Assembly: GCA_951640165.1 (NCBI GenBank)
Contig: OX621245.1
Span: forward strand, 23,428,330 to 23,492,329
DNA length: 64,000 bases
Source of the DNA: Pseudoips prasinana
Lineage: Eukaryota; Arthropoda; Insecta; Lepidoptera; Nolidae
Direction: 5' to 3'
Shown here: one piece after another, positions 21,178 through 32,300 of the stretch
Layout of the letters: every line of letters starts with the position of its first letter
Numbering within the stretch: the stretch's first letter is position 1
The notes under the pieces: model-generated
Seen by the model: only the letters and a program-made list of their open reading frames with translations
Told to the model about the DNA's origin: nothing
Databases searched by the model: none
Position numbers and translations under genes: made by a program

Positions 21178-21225
21178 TTCACATTGTCATAATAAAGCGC
21201 TTGTAGATAGTTAGTACATGACTTG
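21178..21225 (-). mobile_element. LINE 3' UTR repeat F, fragment
   Basis: GTTTTTATTCACATTGTCAT followed by AAGCGCTTGTAGATAGTTAG resembles the reverse complement of the 3' end of 11135-11345. Confidence 0.45.
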
Positions 21226-21240
21226 TAGTACTACAAATTA

Positions 21241-21478
21241 ACTGTTGGCGTGGTTAACATATGCTTGCTTTTCACACCGGTGCCGCCGAGGTTTTTGTGC
21301 ATTAATGTCTGTTTGTCCTGAGTCTGTGTTTAATTATTTATATAAGTATAAATTTACAAAAATAAAGTAGTATATGTAGTATATCAGTTATCTGGTTTCC
21401 ATAGTACAAGCTCTGCTTGGTTTGGGATCAGATGGCCGTGTGTAAATAATGTCCCAGGATATTATTAATATTATTATA
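21241..21478 (+). mobile_element. tRNA-derived SINE, family B, decayed
   Basis: Head TGTTGGCGTGGTTAACATAT, then GTCTGTTTGTCCTGAGTCTG, TATCAGTTATCTGGTTTCCA, GTACAAGCTCTGCTTGGTTT and a TCCCAGGATATTATTAA tail. The B-box region has been lost or scrambled. Confidence 0.65.
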
Positions 21479-21761
21479 TTTAATTCTAGGTAAATATAGA
21501 TTCTCAGTTAAATTTGTTCAATAATAGTTCAATAATTATCCACATACATGTCTTTTCAAATTATTTGTGACATGATTTTAATATCAAGACATCCACCAGT
21601 CACATATCTGTAAGTTATGTAAGTCACAATCATTTTATTTCTGACGAAGCCTTTCGATTAAGTTTTCCCGTCGCTCAATTCTAAAAATGTCATCGCCTGT
21701 GCATTGGTTAACAGAGATTCTTAAAAATAGTACATATTACTAACATGTTGTCCTCTTTAAC

Positions 21762-22265
21762 AATAACTTTATAGACATGGCACCAAAAATTTACAACAAA
21801 TTGCCACAATATATAATATCAGAATGTAACAATATGAAATTAAAAAAGCTTTTGAATGACTTTTAATTAATAAGGTTTATTATACTATAAGTGATTATTT
21901 TTTAGATAATGGTCTGTAATGTAAATTATAATAATGGCTCAAATATGTAAATTGATAATTTGTGTATTGATGTATCTTAACGACTTAGGCTACTTTAGTT
22001 ATTTATTTGTTAATTGATATGTATGATTGACGTATATATACCTATTGCGCAATATTGACATCTTCTAATTTAATTGTGTGACATTTTTACTTTTATTTCA
22101 TTTATTTTTAAATGTGTAATGGTATCGTTTCTAATATTAACCAAAAATTGTAACAAAATGAAATCCAGTTGCATGCTCTAACAGCCTGGACATAGCTGAC
22201 TAAACATTTTACTATCACCCTTCAATGTACATTGTCTACCTGTGTTCGCAATAAATAAATTTGTA
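21762..22265 (+). pseudogene. Non-LTR retrotransposon 3' end (CR1/jockey-like)
   Basis: The frame near 21768 reads IDMAPKIYNKLPQYI...NNMKLKKLLNDF, and after a frameshift the C-terminal VYYTISDYFLD. This is the same YNKLP...F(K)xxL...YYS/T pattern as the copy at 14279-14545. A 3' UTR follows, ending in AATAAATAAATTTGTATTTG. The copy is 5'-truncated and broken. Confidence 0.65.
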
Positions 22266-22705
22266 TTTGTTATGTCGTTTCGTGTCGTCGTTAGGTGCAT
22301 AAACGCTCTCAAACAGGATTGCAACAAAGTAAATTAGCAAAAAAGAAGTTTTAAACTAGAATATAAATTGCCATCAAATGAAATGTATGGTTATGAATGA
22401 TGAGTTCTAAATCCGAATGGATTGTGAAGCGCATATAACAAGGGACAGTCAATCACTGCCTTATTTTCTTGTCAAGAGTTTGAATTGTTTATTATTGTCA
22501 ATTGTTCAATGGCTGTTATTTCAACGTAGGTAACTCTGGTTATAATACGATCTCAATTAAATAAAAAGTAGATTGCATGAAGTAAATGTATGTGCGTTAG
22601 AAAAACAAAATGGTGTTCATTCCTTAAATGATTAAATATTTTAATTTTTTGTGTATAACGTTAGTCAACATATTACCATCATTTCCTTAACTGTATCTTT
22701 TTTTT
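22266..22705. other. AT-rich DNA, nothing recognised
   Basis: No feature can be supported. Confidence 0.5.
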
Positions 22706-22846
22706 AATAATAATATCCTGGGACACTAATTACACACGGCCATCTGTTCCCAAAATAAGCAGATCTTGTACTATGGAAACCAGATAACTGATATACTACA
22801 TATAGAACTTCTTTTTTGTAAATACATACTTGTATAGATAACTACC
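22706..22846 (-). mobile_element. tRNA-derived SINE, family B, 3' part only
   Basis: Minus-strand body (GTATATCAGTTATCTGGTTT, CCATAGTACAAGATCTGC) through the ATATCCTGGGACA end to an ATTATT tail. The tRNA head is missing, so it is 5'-truncated. Confidence 0.7.
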
Positions 22847-22958
22847 AACAATCATAACACCAACCATTGTATATAAGTAAAAACTTTTAATTGGCCTTCA
22901 GTTACTATTCCTTATTCTATTTGTAAACTAGCTGTCAGTTTTCTTGAGAAATAAAATA

Positions 22959-23780
22959 AAAAACCGGCCAAGTGCGAGTCGGATTCGCCCATGAAGGGTT
23001 CCGCAGCAGCAAGTATTTCAGTGGATTAAATGAAAGGTAAATTGCGGTTTACGATTTATGACGCATTAAAAAAAACTACTTACTAGATCTCGTTCAAACC
23101 AATTTTCGTTGTTAGTTTATATGGTAATGTACATCATATATATTTTTTAGTTTTATCATTCTCTTATTTTAGAAGTTACAGGAAGGGGGACACTGATTTT
23201 TCCACTATGGAAGTGTCTCTCGCGTAAACTATTCAGTTTAGAAAAAAATGATATTAGGAACCTCAATATCATTTTTGAAGACCTATTCATAGATACCCCA
23301 CATGTATGGGTACGATAAAAAATATTTTTTTTTGAGTTTCAGTTTAGAAAAAAATGATATTAGGAACCTCAATATCATTTTTGAAGACCTATCCATAGAT
23401 ACCCCACATGTATGGGTACGATAAAAAATATTTTTTTTTTGAGTTTCAGTTTAGAAAAAAATGATATTAGGAACCTCAATATCATTTTTGAAGACCTATC
23501 CATAGAAATACCCCACATGTATGGGTACGATAAAAAATATTTTTTTTTGAGTTTCAGTCAGAAGCTATGTAAGGGAACACCCAAAATTATTGTTCTTTTT
23601 CTATTTTTATGTAAAAATCTTAATGGGTCCACAGAATACATCTACTTACCAAGTTTCAACGGTACAGCTCTTATAGTTTCGGAAAAAAGTGGCTGTGACA
23701 TACGGACGGACAGACAGACAGACATGACGAATCTATACGGGTTCCGTATTTTGCCATTTGGCTACGGAACCCTAAAAATA
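22959..23780 (+). repeat. Dispersed repeat G, copy 1 (contains a 106-bp tandem array)
   Basis: Starts AAAACCGGCCAAGTGCGAGTC and GAAGGGTTCCG, and ends GGACAGACAGACAGAC, GGGTTCCGTATTTTGCC and TACGGAACCCTAAAAA. The termini carry the inverted motif GGGTTCCGTA/TACGGAACCC. Related copies: 45318-45510 and 48873-50165. It is abundant in moths; class unknown to me. The + ORF at 23412-23786 only reads through the array. Confidence 0.65.
23234..23554. repeat. Three tandem copies of a 106-108-bp unit
   Basis: Units at 23234-23339, 23340-23446 and 23447-23554 each run CAGTTTAGAAAAAAATGATA, TTAGGAACCTCAATATCATT, ACCCCACATGTATGGGTACG, then a T-run. They differ by a few bases and by T-run length. Each unit contains a small AATGATATTAGG...CAATATCATT hairpin. 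Confidence 0.9.
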
Positions 23781-24004
23781 TACTAGAGTTTATGAGTTAG
23801 TTTGAAACCACAGGATATATCCTCCTTTCGGTATATATTAGTTAAAGTACAGTCAGGCTGTTAAATTATTTCGTAGGCGGTTTGGAATTGAGGAAATAGT
23901 GTGTCGGCAACTCTGTTTCGTTTAAAAATGGAACACCGTCTTAAATAAGTTGTACCTAGTTTAACCATAAATGAAGTTTGTAAGTAAATTTATCTTAACA
24001 CAAA

Positions 24005-24240
24005 GACACTTACTTAAAATAAATAAATAAAATAAAAAAGGTGTTTATTCACGTAGACTTTAAAAAAGCGCTTGTAAATTGTCAGAACATGTTTGTAATA
24101 ATATAATTAATTAAGTAACTATATGTACATAATTATTTCTAGTTACATATAGATATTTAGGTACACAGATTGTTAAAACATTTATAAAATTTATTTTATA
24201 ATAGTAATGATATTTAGCTAGCTTGTCTTAAGTTATTAGA
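24005..24240 (-). mobile_element. LINE 3' UTR repeat F, copy 2
   Basis: Reverse complement of the 11135-11345 order: TTTATTCACGTAGACTTTAA, AAAAGCGCTTGTAAATTGTC, ATATTTAGGTACACAG and ATATTTAGCTAGC; it starts from an AAATA-rich tail. Confidence 0.55.
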
Positions 24241-24287
24241 TAAAAAAATATATGATGATTATTACATATTAGGTCATAATCATAATA

Positions 24288-24440
24288 ATGTCAGCCGAAC
24301 GACGTCCACTGCTGGACAAAGGCCTCCCCTTTAAGATTTTTGCATTGCAGTTGTGTTTATCATTTGGAGAAATATGACATAATCGCCACGCTTAGCAGAC
24401 GGGTTGGAGATCACAGTACGATGGTCATTGTAGAGAGTTG
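24288..24440 (-). mobile_element. RTE-like tail with repeat D fragment
   Basis: GTCAGCCGAACGACGTCCAC, TGCTGGACAAAGGCCTCCCC is an RTE 3' end in antisense. CATAATCGCCACGCTTAGCA then belongs to repeat D. Confidence 0.55.
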
Positions 24441-24535
24441 TAATATATCAGTTATCAGGTCTCCAAAGTACAAACTCTGATTAGTTTGGGATCAGATGGC
24501 GGTGTGTGAAAAATGTCCCAGGATATTATATTATT
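24435..24535 (+). mobile_element. tRNA-derived SINE, family B, 3' part only
   Basis: AATATATCAGTTATCAGGTC, TACAAACTCTGATTAGTTTG, GGATCAGATGGCGGTGTGTG and ATGTCCCAGGATATTATATT. It is 5'-truncated. Confidence 0.65.
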
Positions 24536-26180
24536 AAAGGGAGTTAAAAGTTTGAAGGCTATACCAATTTTTTGTATATCTAATGTATATAAACTGTAAA
24601 ATTGAAAAGAAATTAAATATTTAAGGATTGTTTTTTTTATTTATAAATAATACAAGACCAGATTTCAATGGAGTTGTATAAAAATCTTGCTTAGATCTGC
24701 TAACAGTGATGATTTCAGCTTAATAAATTTACAGATTTTTTTATCTAGTTGCGGTTGTGTCAGGGGACAAAAGCAAATAAAATATAGGTCACATCCTTTA
24801 TTTTATTTGTTTTTCTTGGTGTTCTTTAAAATCGAGGCAGAAATAGTTACAATGTCAGCTCCATAAATCCACACTAGGTGAACGTGTTGGATTAACTCTT
24901 CACGCGAGATGCACGGACGTGTGTCCAAAAAGATCCCGTAGGTATATCCAGAACTTAAAATTTATTTCTGTCGCGAAAAATCTTGCAGTTAATATTGAGC
25001 AGTTGACAGTATTTTCGATGATGTTTGGTCAGTTTCAAATCACTGAATCCGTTTACATTTAACATTTTAAGATCCTTTCGATTAGATGGTTATCATCACC
25101 AAATTAGTAAAGAAGGTCTTGTAAGTGAATTTCTTGTATTTGTTTTTATGTTCGATGAACTTTCATTTAAATATTTCATTTAAAATGAAATTTTAAAAGA
25201 ATTATTGAAATCGATTTTTATTTACTTTCTAATAATATAAGTGCAGACTTCTTGATACAACATTTGGTGGGAGTAAAAGCTCTCAAAAGCCTAGAACTAT
25301 CACCCCCAAGCATCAATTCGTCAGGCTACTGTGGTGTTCTTTATGGGTATACATAAAGAGGCCCACATGAACCGACGTTTTTCTGACAACTAGTACCTAT
25401 ATTAATGGTCAAAAAGCTTAAAACAAACTTCATTGTCTTCTTTATAAGTTTAAAGTTTAATATCTGATTTAAATAAAATTTATGACTATCTTGTAATCAT
25501 GTACTGTCGCATGATAGAATACTTATTGAAGTCGATTTACATACTGTGAAGAAGTTGAATATATAATAATATATAAAAATATAAGGACAGTAAACGAGGC
25601 AAAAGAAGTGAACAAATGGAATTCCGTTGTCTATGCCTACCCTCTGGAAAACAGGTGTAAGTCTATGGTATGTATGTATGTATATATAAATACAGTCAGT
25701 TTGAAAAAGTCAGGGCTTTTTTTGTAATCAGTCAAAGATTTCTAGCACCACCAAAGTTAAACAGAAATGTGGGTACTACTATAATGAAGTGTCATATTAT
25801 TAAGATATCTTATTTGACATGAATATAGTTCCATAGAGACTCTTTATGTATTGAAATAAACCGTAAACAAACGGAATACTGTAGAAAAACTGTAGTAATG
25901 CCGAAATCATAAATCACTAACACACGAAATTCGGTATTGCAGCTATATGTTAAAATGCAAGTTTAATTTTACCTTTTATTCTCTTCGAATGAATTTGAAT
26001 AAAATTCATATATGATTCAATCCCGTGTAAATTTTAGGAAAATATAAAACGCTGCGTGTTTTTAAACCTAAATTTACACCCATTGGACGAGTCTTACTAT
26101 ATTCTCAAAAATATAAAACTATAAAAGCATTATATATATATATAATACGAGGTATAGTGAGGTATGATAAAGCTGGTAGA
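24536..26180. other. AT-rich DNA, nothing recognised
   Basis: A stretch of 1.6 kb with no coding frame or repeat that I can name; there is a short ATGT microsatellite near 25670. Confidence 0.5.
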
Positions 26181-26222
26181 TCATCATCATATCAGCCGAA
26201 ACACGTCCACTGCTGGATAAAG
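26181..26222 (-). mobile_element. RTE-type LINE tail, extremely truncated
   Basis: ATCATCATATCAGCCGAAAC and ACGTCCACTGCTGGATAAAG match the RTE 3' terminus in antisense. Confidence 0.6.
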
Positions 26223-27766
26223 AATAATGTCGATATTTTATGTGAGGTATATAGCAGTAAAGTAAATTTTAAACCGTAAAAAATATGTTTGAACTACGTT
26301 ACAAGTGCTCTTAATGTGTTTGTGAATCAAGTTTATGAACAATGATTAATAATAAAATAATATTTCATTATAACATCTCATCTATATGATCTGGATGAAT
26401 TGTCTACCGTGCGTTTTAGGAACAAGTCTGCAAATCAATGAAAAACAAACATGAAGTAACAATGATATCTGTTGATATGAAACCAGGAATATTACAAGAA
26501 ACCAACCTTTTAACCATTCTGCAATTAGTTCATTCAAATGAGTTAATTTATTACATTCTTCGGTACCGTAACTAAAAAAATGATTATTCTTTGTGATTTT
26601 CTCCCCTTCTTAGCTCTGTTCATTATCTTAACTCTTCGAGTTTTTTATATTTCCTACAGCCCACAGATCCCCAGTCTTCTTTTTAATGGCGCATCTGTAG
26701 CAAGTTCTTGAAGGCAGTCATTAAGCCCTGTATTTTGCAGCTGCTGTAGTATGCATGTAGGATTTCAAGTAGGTTTGACTTACACTTACCGACTTTTTGA
26801 AAGCACTTCCTATAGAATAAAAGTATTATTCACAAATAACGGAAGATTCGCGTAAAACATATAAAGTCGAATAATAATCTTCATTTTTAAGTTGGTTGAA
26901 AAGAATTAAAAATAAATTTTGCTCTGAAAAACTGTGTGGGAATAAAGACCGCACAGTTCCAATTTGCAATCGATAGACGCTATCATCCGAACACGCCGTT
27001 TGAAATTTCACAGTAGCTCCTACCAAAAGGAATTGTAAATTTCGTATTATGGTAATTCGTATGGAACTGCATTAAATTAAGTGGATTACGGGAACAGAGA
27101 ACAAAAACAGGACGCTTTGCTATCATTTGTGGCCGTATGCAAAGTTATTTCACTTGAGAAGGTGTTTCAATGGATGTTTACTGATGACTTCTTTTACTTA
27201 CCACTGCGGCAGATCTCGTATCAATTACATGTGCCCCTTAAAGCATATAAGCGAATTATCTTAGTACTAATTAGACATATTAGCGCGTTTGACCATGAAA
27301 ATGAATTTGACATTGTGTGTGTCCCATTTCGGCAATATACCTGTTATTTTTTACTACGATGATATGACTGGTAAATCGAATTAACGCAATGGGTTCCTTA
27401 ACTACCCCACGGAATGTCATTAAAACCCCAACAGCACATTTTGCCATAAATTATAAGATAATTTTTAAACTTTTGCATATCATAATTACCTAGTATCAAT
27501 AATACCTGTTGTATGACTATAAGATAGGTTTATTAACATGATAACTGCATTGATGTAGAATTTTCCCTATAAATAAGGTAGAGAGGCGAGTCCATTTATA
27601 ATGGAAGACTAATACGCGTTCTTCTCCAGTATGTAAAAAAGACGTATTGCCTACCCAGTGTCAGGAAAACATATTTTTAAACATATTTTTAATACGTACA
27701 GCCCAGAATACTTAGTGTAGGAAAGTGGTTAGGGCCTTTTTGGTTTTTATATGTTATAATATACTT
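26223..27766. other. AT-rich DNA, no supported gene
   Basis: Holds chance ORFs of 66 aa (26826-27026, minus) and 93 aa (27081-27362, plus). Neither shows a domain or exon signals. Confidence 0.5.
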
Positions 27767-27891
27767 TATTTTACATGGTTGATCTGTTTTGAAGCATTAT
27801 ACAAATTGCTTACAATAATTTATCATCTTAGTATTAAATTATTGTATGCAATTTGTATAATGCTTCAAAACAAATCAACTATGTAAAATAA
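27767..27891. repeat. Foldback (hairpin) element with ~56-bp arms
   Basis: Arm 27767-27822 (TTATTTTACATGGTTGATCT...) pairs with 27835-27891 (...AACTATGTAAAATAA) with few mismatches around a 12-nt loop. It resembles a small MITE or snap-back palindrome. No clear target duplication. Confidence 0.8.
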
Positions 27892-27906
27892 GTTAGATAC
27901 ATTAAG

Positions 27907-28076
27907 ATAAATTCATCATCATTGCATCCAACGGCTTCCAGTGACCCTCACAAGATCATTGGTTCATCCTGAAGGGGGCTGGCCCATGCTGCATGCTGTT
28001 CTTCCTATTTGTGGTCGCCACTCGAGAACCTTTCTACCCCAGCTGCCATCTGTTCTACGAGCTATGTGCCTTGCCA
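27907..28076 (-). mobile_element. RTE-type LINE 3' fragment with internal deletion
   Basis: GCATCCAACGGCTTCCAGTG, CCCTCACAAGATCATTGG and GTTCTACGAGCTATGTGCC match the antisense RTE copies. The block that normally separates the microsatellite tail from GCATCC is missing. Confidence 0.65.
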
Positions 28077-28542
28077 GTTATAGTTTACAAACTATAACTG
28101 GTAGTTATGCATATATACAAATAAACTTAATGATATAACCACATATATTGGCTAATGGCGCGGTGTTAATAGCGAGTTACTGTTATTTGCTCAGCATAGT
28201 AATCCATTAAAGGCGTGCGGTCAACAATAGCTACTAACGGCACCTGGCAGTAACTTTACTAGAGTACTTGCTACCGATACTGTGAGCTCAGCTCGGTTTA
28301 GTTAGTTAACTTTAACTCCTACTGGATAGTTTCAATAGAGTCTTTGAAGTGAAACGATTAATGTAGACTAAGAGCAATAGATACAACTTTAGTTACAAAG
28401 AATAATTTAAAACGATAAGATATATGTATTAAAAATCGAAAGAAACGAAAGGTCATTAAAACATATATACAAATTCAAATTAAATCATTTACTTGCAAAA
28501 CTATTGTGAATAGTTTATAGCACTTCTATCTAAACTGAAACT

Positions 28543-29110
28543 CTTGGAACGTGGGGTCCGAATGCCCGTAGTCTATATCGCCAGATTTTAAAACGTTTGG
28601 TTGACGCCAACCGTGACCAGAGGGCTAGCTTTTTCTTTGGCCCAAGAATAAGTTTAGCTATTCAATGTGGTAATGCAGCCAGTCTTCTGGGCACGTTTTC
28701 ACACGGTCTCGATTCGGAGAAATACTACTACACAATTTCTACTAAGTAATCATTTATCTATGTATATAATTTACTTTTTTGTAGTTTTAGTTTTTAATGC
28801 ACAGAACATAAGAAATCCAATTTAGTCATATATATCTAATATATATAATGCAATCATTAAAAATATAATAAAATAAATTAAAAATATATAAATTCGGCGA
28901 AACAGTACAATTACGTAAACGGTGACCTGGTGTGCAGCCGCTGTTATCGTATTCTTAAAAAGAAGATTGGCTATTGCAGTCATATGAGAGCCCATGAAAG
29001 AGCTGACCAATTACGCTCCTGATGACATCTTAAAATAATTAAAATTTAAATATACGCAGTCGCTGTGGTCGAAATCGGCCTGGAAAGACATTATCATCAC
29101 ATCATCATAT
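28543..29110 (+). pseudogene. Non-LTR retrotransposon C-terminus with C2H2 zinc finger and ATC-rich tail
   Basis: Frame 28543-28749 reads LGTWGPNARSLYRQILKRLV, DANRDQRASFFFGPRISLAI and QCGNAASLLGTF before a TAA. I recognise it as the C-terminal region of a LINE polyprotein. After about 140 bp of AT-rich sequence, frame 28891-29022 encodes a C2H2 finger: Cys-x2-Cys (CSRC), 12 residues, then His-x3-His (HMRAH), and stops. A 3' UTR with TGTGGTCGAAATCGGCCTGG ends in ATC repeats. The linker between the two coding blocks has no open frame, so an insertion or decay has split the ORF. Confidence 0.65.
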
Positions 29111-29395
29111 AATTCAGCAGGGCAAGGGCTTCCTCTCATAATAAGTGGAGATTATACGAGTATAGTCCACTAAGCTACCCTGTGCATTTTGGCAGATTTT
29201 ACCTGCAATCAAGAACATTTTTAGAATCTCTTCAGCATGCACGTTTCCCCACGATATTTTCCCTCGCCGTTTTAAGTATGAGATAATATTTTTATTATAC
29301 GCGCATGATTTCGAAAAGTCAGTGTTAGGTGACTTGGATTGAACTCGAGACCACTGTCTCCATTAATCATTAGGCTATCTCGTAATTCATATTAA
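29111..29395 (-). mobile_element. SINE-like repeat I (tRNA-like head on the minus strand)
   Basis: CACGTTTCCCCACGATATTT, TTCCCTCGCCGTTTTAAG and GTGACTTGGATTGAACTCGA resemble a moth SINE with a head near the right edge whose B box reads GTTCAATCC. It is decayed. Confidence 0.45.
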
Positions 29396-32300
29396 CTCAC
29401 ATATTTTTTATATAGTTACCAAGTCCAAAATACTCTATTTAGCCACAAGAACAACAACTTTTTCCCTCGTTCTTAGTTATTTCTTTCACAAGTTTCACAA
29501 TGTCGCACACTCCGATCAATCACAACATTTGGATTCCACTCCTGGGAACGTAAGACAAATCTTTCACGAGCTCTCAAACTTTCGACAACTTCTTTACTTT
29601 GCCACATGTGTTACCTACTTTTAGATTGTATTGTTTATTTCACGGTACATAGGGACTGTAGGTGTCCCGATGTATGTATGTATTCATATAAAAATGGTAC
29701 TAGATGGTTTAAGATCAAAATACACATAGGGATTCAACCCAAACCCAGTACTAGCACAATTGGTTATCAATGAGTAGACTAGCTGCCAACTTGGCACAAA
29801 AATAAGTCCCTGTGGTACTAGTTCGTTCTTATGCCATACTAGAGGCTTGCTTGTAGGCAACTCAGTGCCAACTACGTTGTGTCATTAAATTTTAGACAAT
29901 AAAGCGTAGGCAATTCATCAAATTACAATACTATAGCGTAGCATGATGCCGAAGAAGTCATAAATTCGTGTGGTTTATGTAATTTAATCAGTCGAATGCT
30001 ATAGGAAGAGATGAGTCCTCGTCAGCGTGCAAGTAATCAGATAGCAAATTCCGTAGAAATAATTTTAGACTATAACATTTAATGTAGAAATTTTATTTTT
30101 AATTTCAGTCGGCTGAATATAATGTTAAGTTTGCTTTTCAATATTTTCTCTAATTTTCAATATATTGTTTACCCAAATATTTTAAGTTGGCTAAATTCAT
30201 TTTATGTATCAAAACTGTTTCACTTAAACATAATATTATATTTTAATGATTTTTTGAAAGTTCTGTTTGATTCAGTTAATTTGTATGTTTAATGTGGTTT
30301 GTATTTTCTTATAATATTTGGATTTAATCAATTTTACGCGTGCAAGCAGTCATTCGTACGTTTATTTGTGAAAAACTAAATAGTGACGCTAAACCACGAA
30401 ATTATTAGGATTGTAATAATCATATATATAATATCTGCAGGCCTGGTCACAAATTCAAAACCCTCTTGAGACCATATGGATCGACTATATACTCAGGTAT
30501 TCAAACAGGAAGCTGTTTGAATAAGTTTGCGAATATATTTAAGTACTACAAAGGTTTGTGAAAGTTGGAACCAACTGAAAGCTCATTAAAATTGACTTAT
30601 AACTCTCAATATGAATCGATACAAGTTATTATATAGGTTCATTGATGTTCTTCCATCTAATAAGATTAATTCACTACCAGTTTATTGTTAACCTGAACGT
30701 TTCATCATAGAGATACGCAAACAATACTACATTAATCCAGTATCACGTGTTCAAATCCAAGCATTCCGTTTACAATCATTTTCGAGAAAATCACGTTTAA
30801 CACATTGTATTGTGATGAAAATCAAGGTGGCCAAGCAACACCAGATTTGCAATTCACAGCGTGTCCTGGCAAATAGCCGAACGTTGACAACTGGTGTTTA
30901 TAACAGAAGGCTTAACATGTTGTTCGGTACAACGATTAGTGTAGACTACTGTTGGTGGTATTTCCCAATACGGTTGGCAAGGGAGAATTGGACGAGTTTT
31001 GACCGCTTTTGTATTCTTTGGAGTGGCTTAGGAGTTTTGTTCGTAATAAGTGGTTTTGGGGTATATTCGCTTTATTTTTTGTGTCACTAGATTATATTGT
31101 ATTAAGCATCTTAACCACAAGTTAGTTCTAGTAGCCAGAAGTACATACCATACTTACATTTAAATTTTTACTGTTCAAACATACTCGCTCAATTCTTCTT
31201 GGTTCTTGATTCATTATCTAGTTTTAGGTTTTAGTAGCCACTCCACAAATTGTTTGTGTACAACCGATATTAAACATAACCGTAAACATTAAAAAACTTT
31301 TTTCGCATTCACATATTGTCATCGACTTTTACAAAACAAATTATTGTTAGTTTGTTTTAGTTTTTGTCTTTACTATGATCTCTGAACAACCAATATAGAG
31401 GACTACTTCATAAACCCTGTAGATGAAGAGTTCATTGTAGTCGTCTTAAATAATACTTACTGACGCATGCAGACTACACTTAAGACTAGTTAGTCTTATT
31501 AAAATACTGTCTTATATTTGTGATTATTATCACCAACATCCTTTCGAACTTCAAACTGTACAGCGACTCCAGTGTTCTAATTGTCAGATGGCTGTTTGTA
31601 ATAAAACTTACTCTCTTTTGTCATAAAAATAACTTTATTATAGTAACAAAATATATACCTACAAAACACGAGACGTCAAGAAACACGTCTGGAGCCTCGA
31701 AAATGTCCAAGTCAAAACTCGTACATTTAAAACAAAATAAATATAGATATTTTTCAATTCTGCGTCTTTAAATTAATCCCTGGAAGAATTTAAGAATGCT
31801 GAAATCAAATCGCCTTTTTATGTTCTTAAATCATACTGTTCCGCATATTTTTATTCAAGCTAATCTATTTGAATTACAAAAGAAAACGTATTTTAATGGT
31901 TCTGATACTCAGTTGGCGTCCTTTGTTTGGTGAGTACTCTTTGCCAACTCGATGTAGGTCAAAAGGATACGTTACGAACGGAAACTAGCTGAACCAGGGG
32001 CGACGGGTGACATATTTAATAAATGTAGCCGATAACATGAAACATTAAAGACATTCGTTGCCACATTCGGTTTCTGTTTATTATTCAATCAAAGTAGTCT
32101 GAATCTTGGTCTAACTTAACATAAAGAATTCTATTCAAATTACGCACATGACTATTTACGATTCAAAATAAAAAACTTCGTCAAAAAAGAACAAAAAACA
32201 AATGTTTAGTTTTTGATTTAGCAATCACGAATCGACACAGATTTTTTTTAAATGCAAATATCACTCAGCGATATAATATTTTTATAGTCGTTTGGATAAA

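Noticed and set aside
23234..23554. Direct repeats resembling a CRISPR array
   Set aside because: The units are contiguous 106-bp tandem copies without unique spacers, in insect DNA.
27081..27362. 93-aa ORF on the + strand
   Set aside because: No domain, no exon signals, composition like its AT-rich surroundings.
30812..31090. 92-aa ORF with hydrophobic C-terminal half
   Set aside because: Could look like a small membrane protein, but there is no family resemblance or splice/start context to support it.
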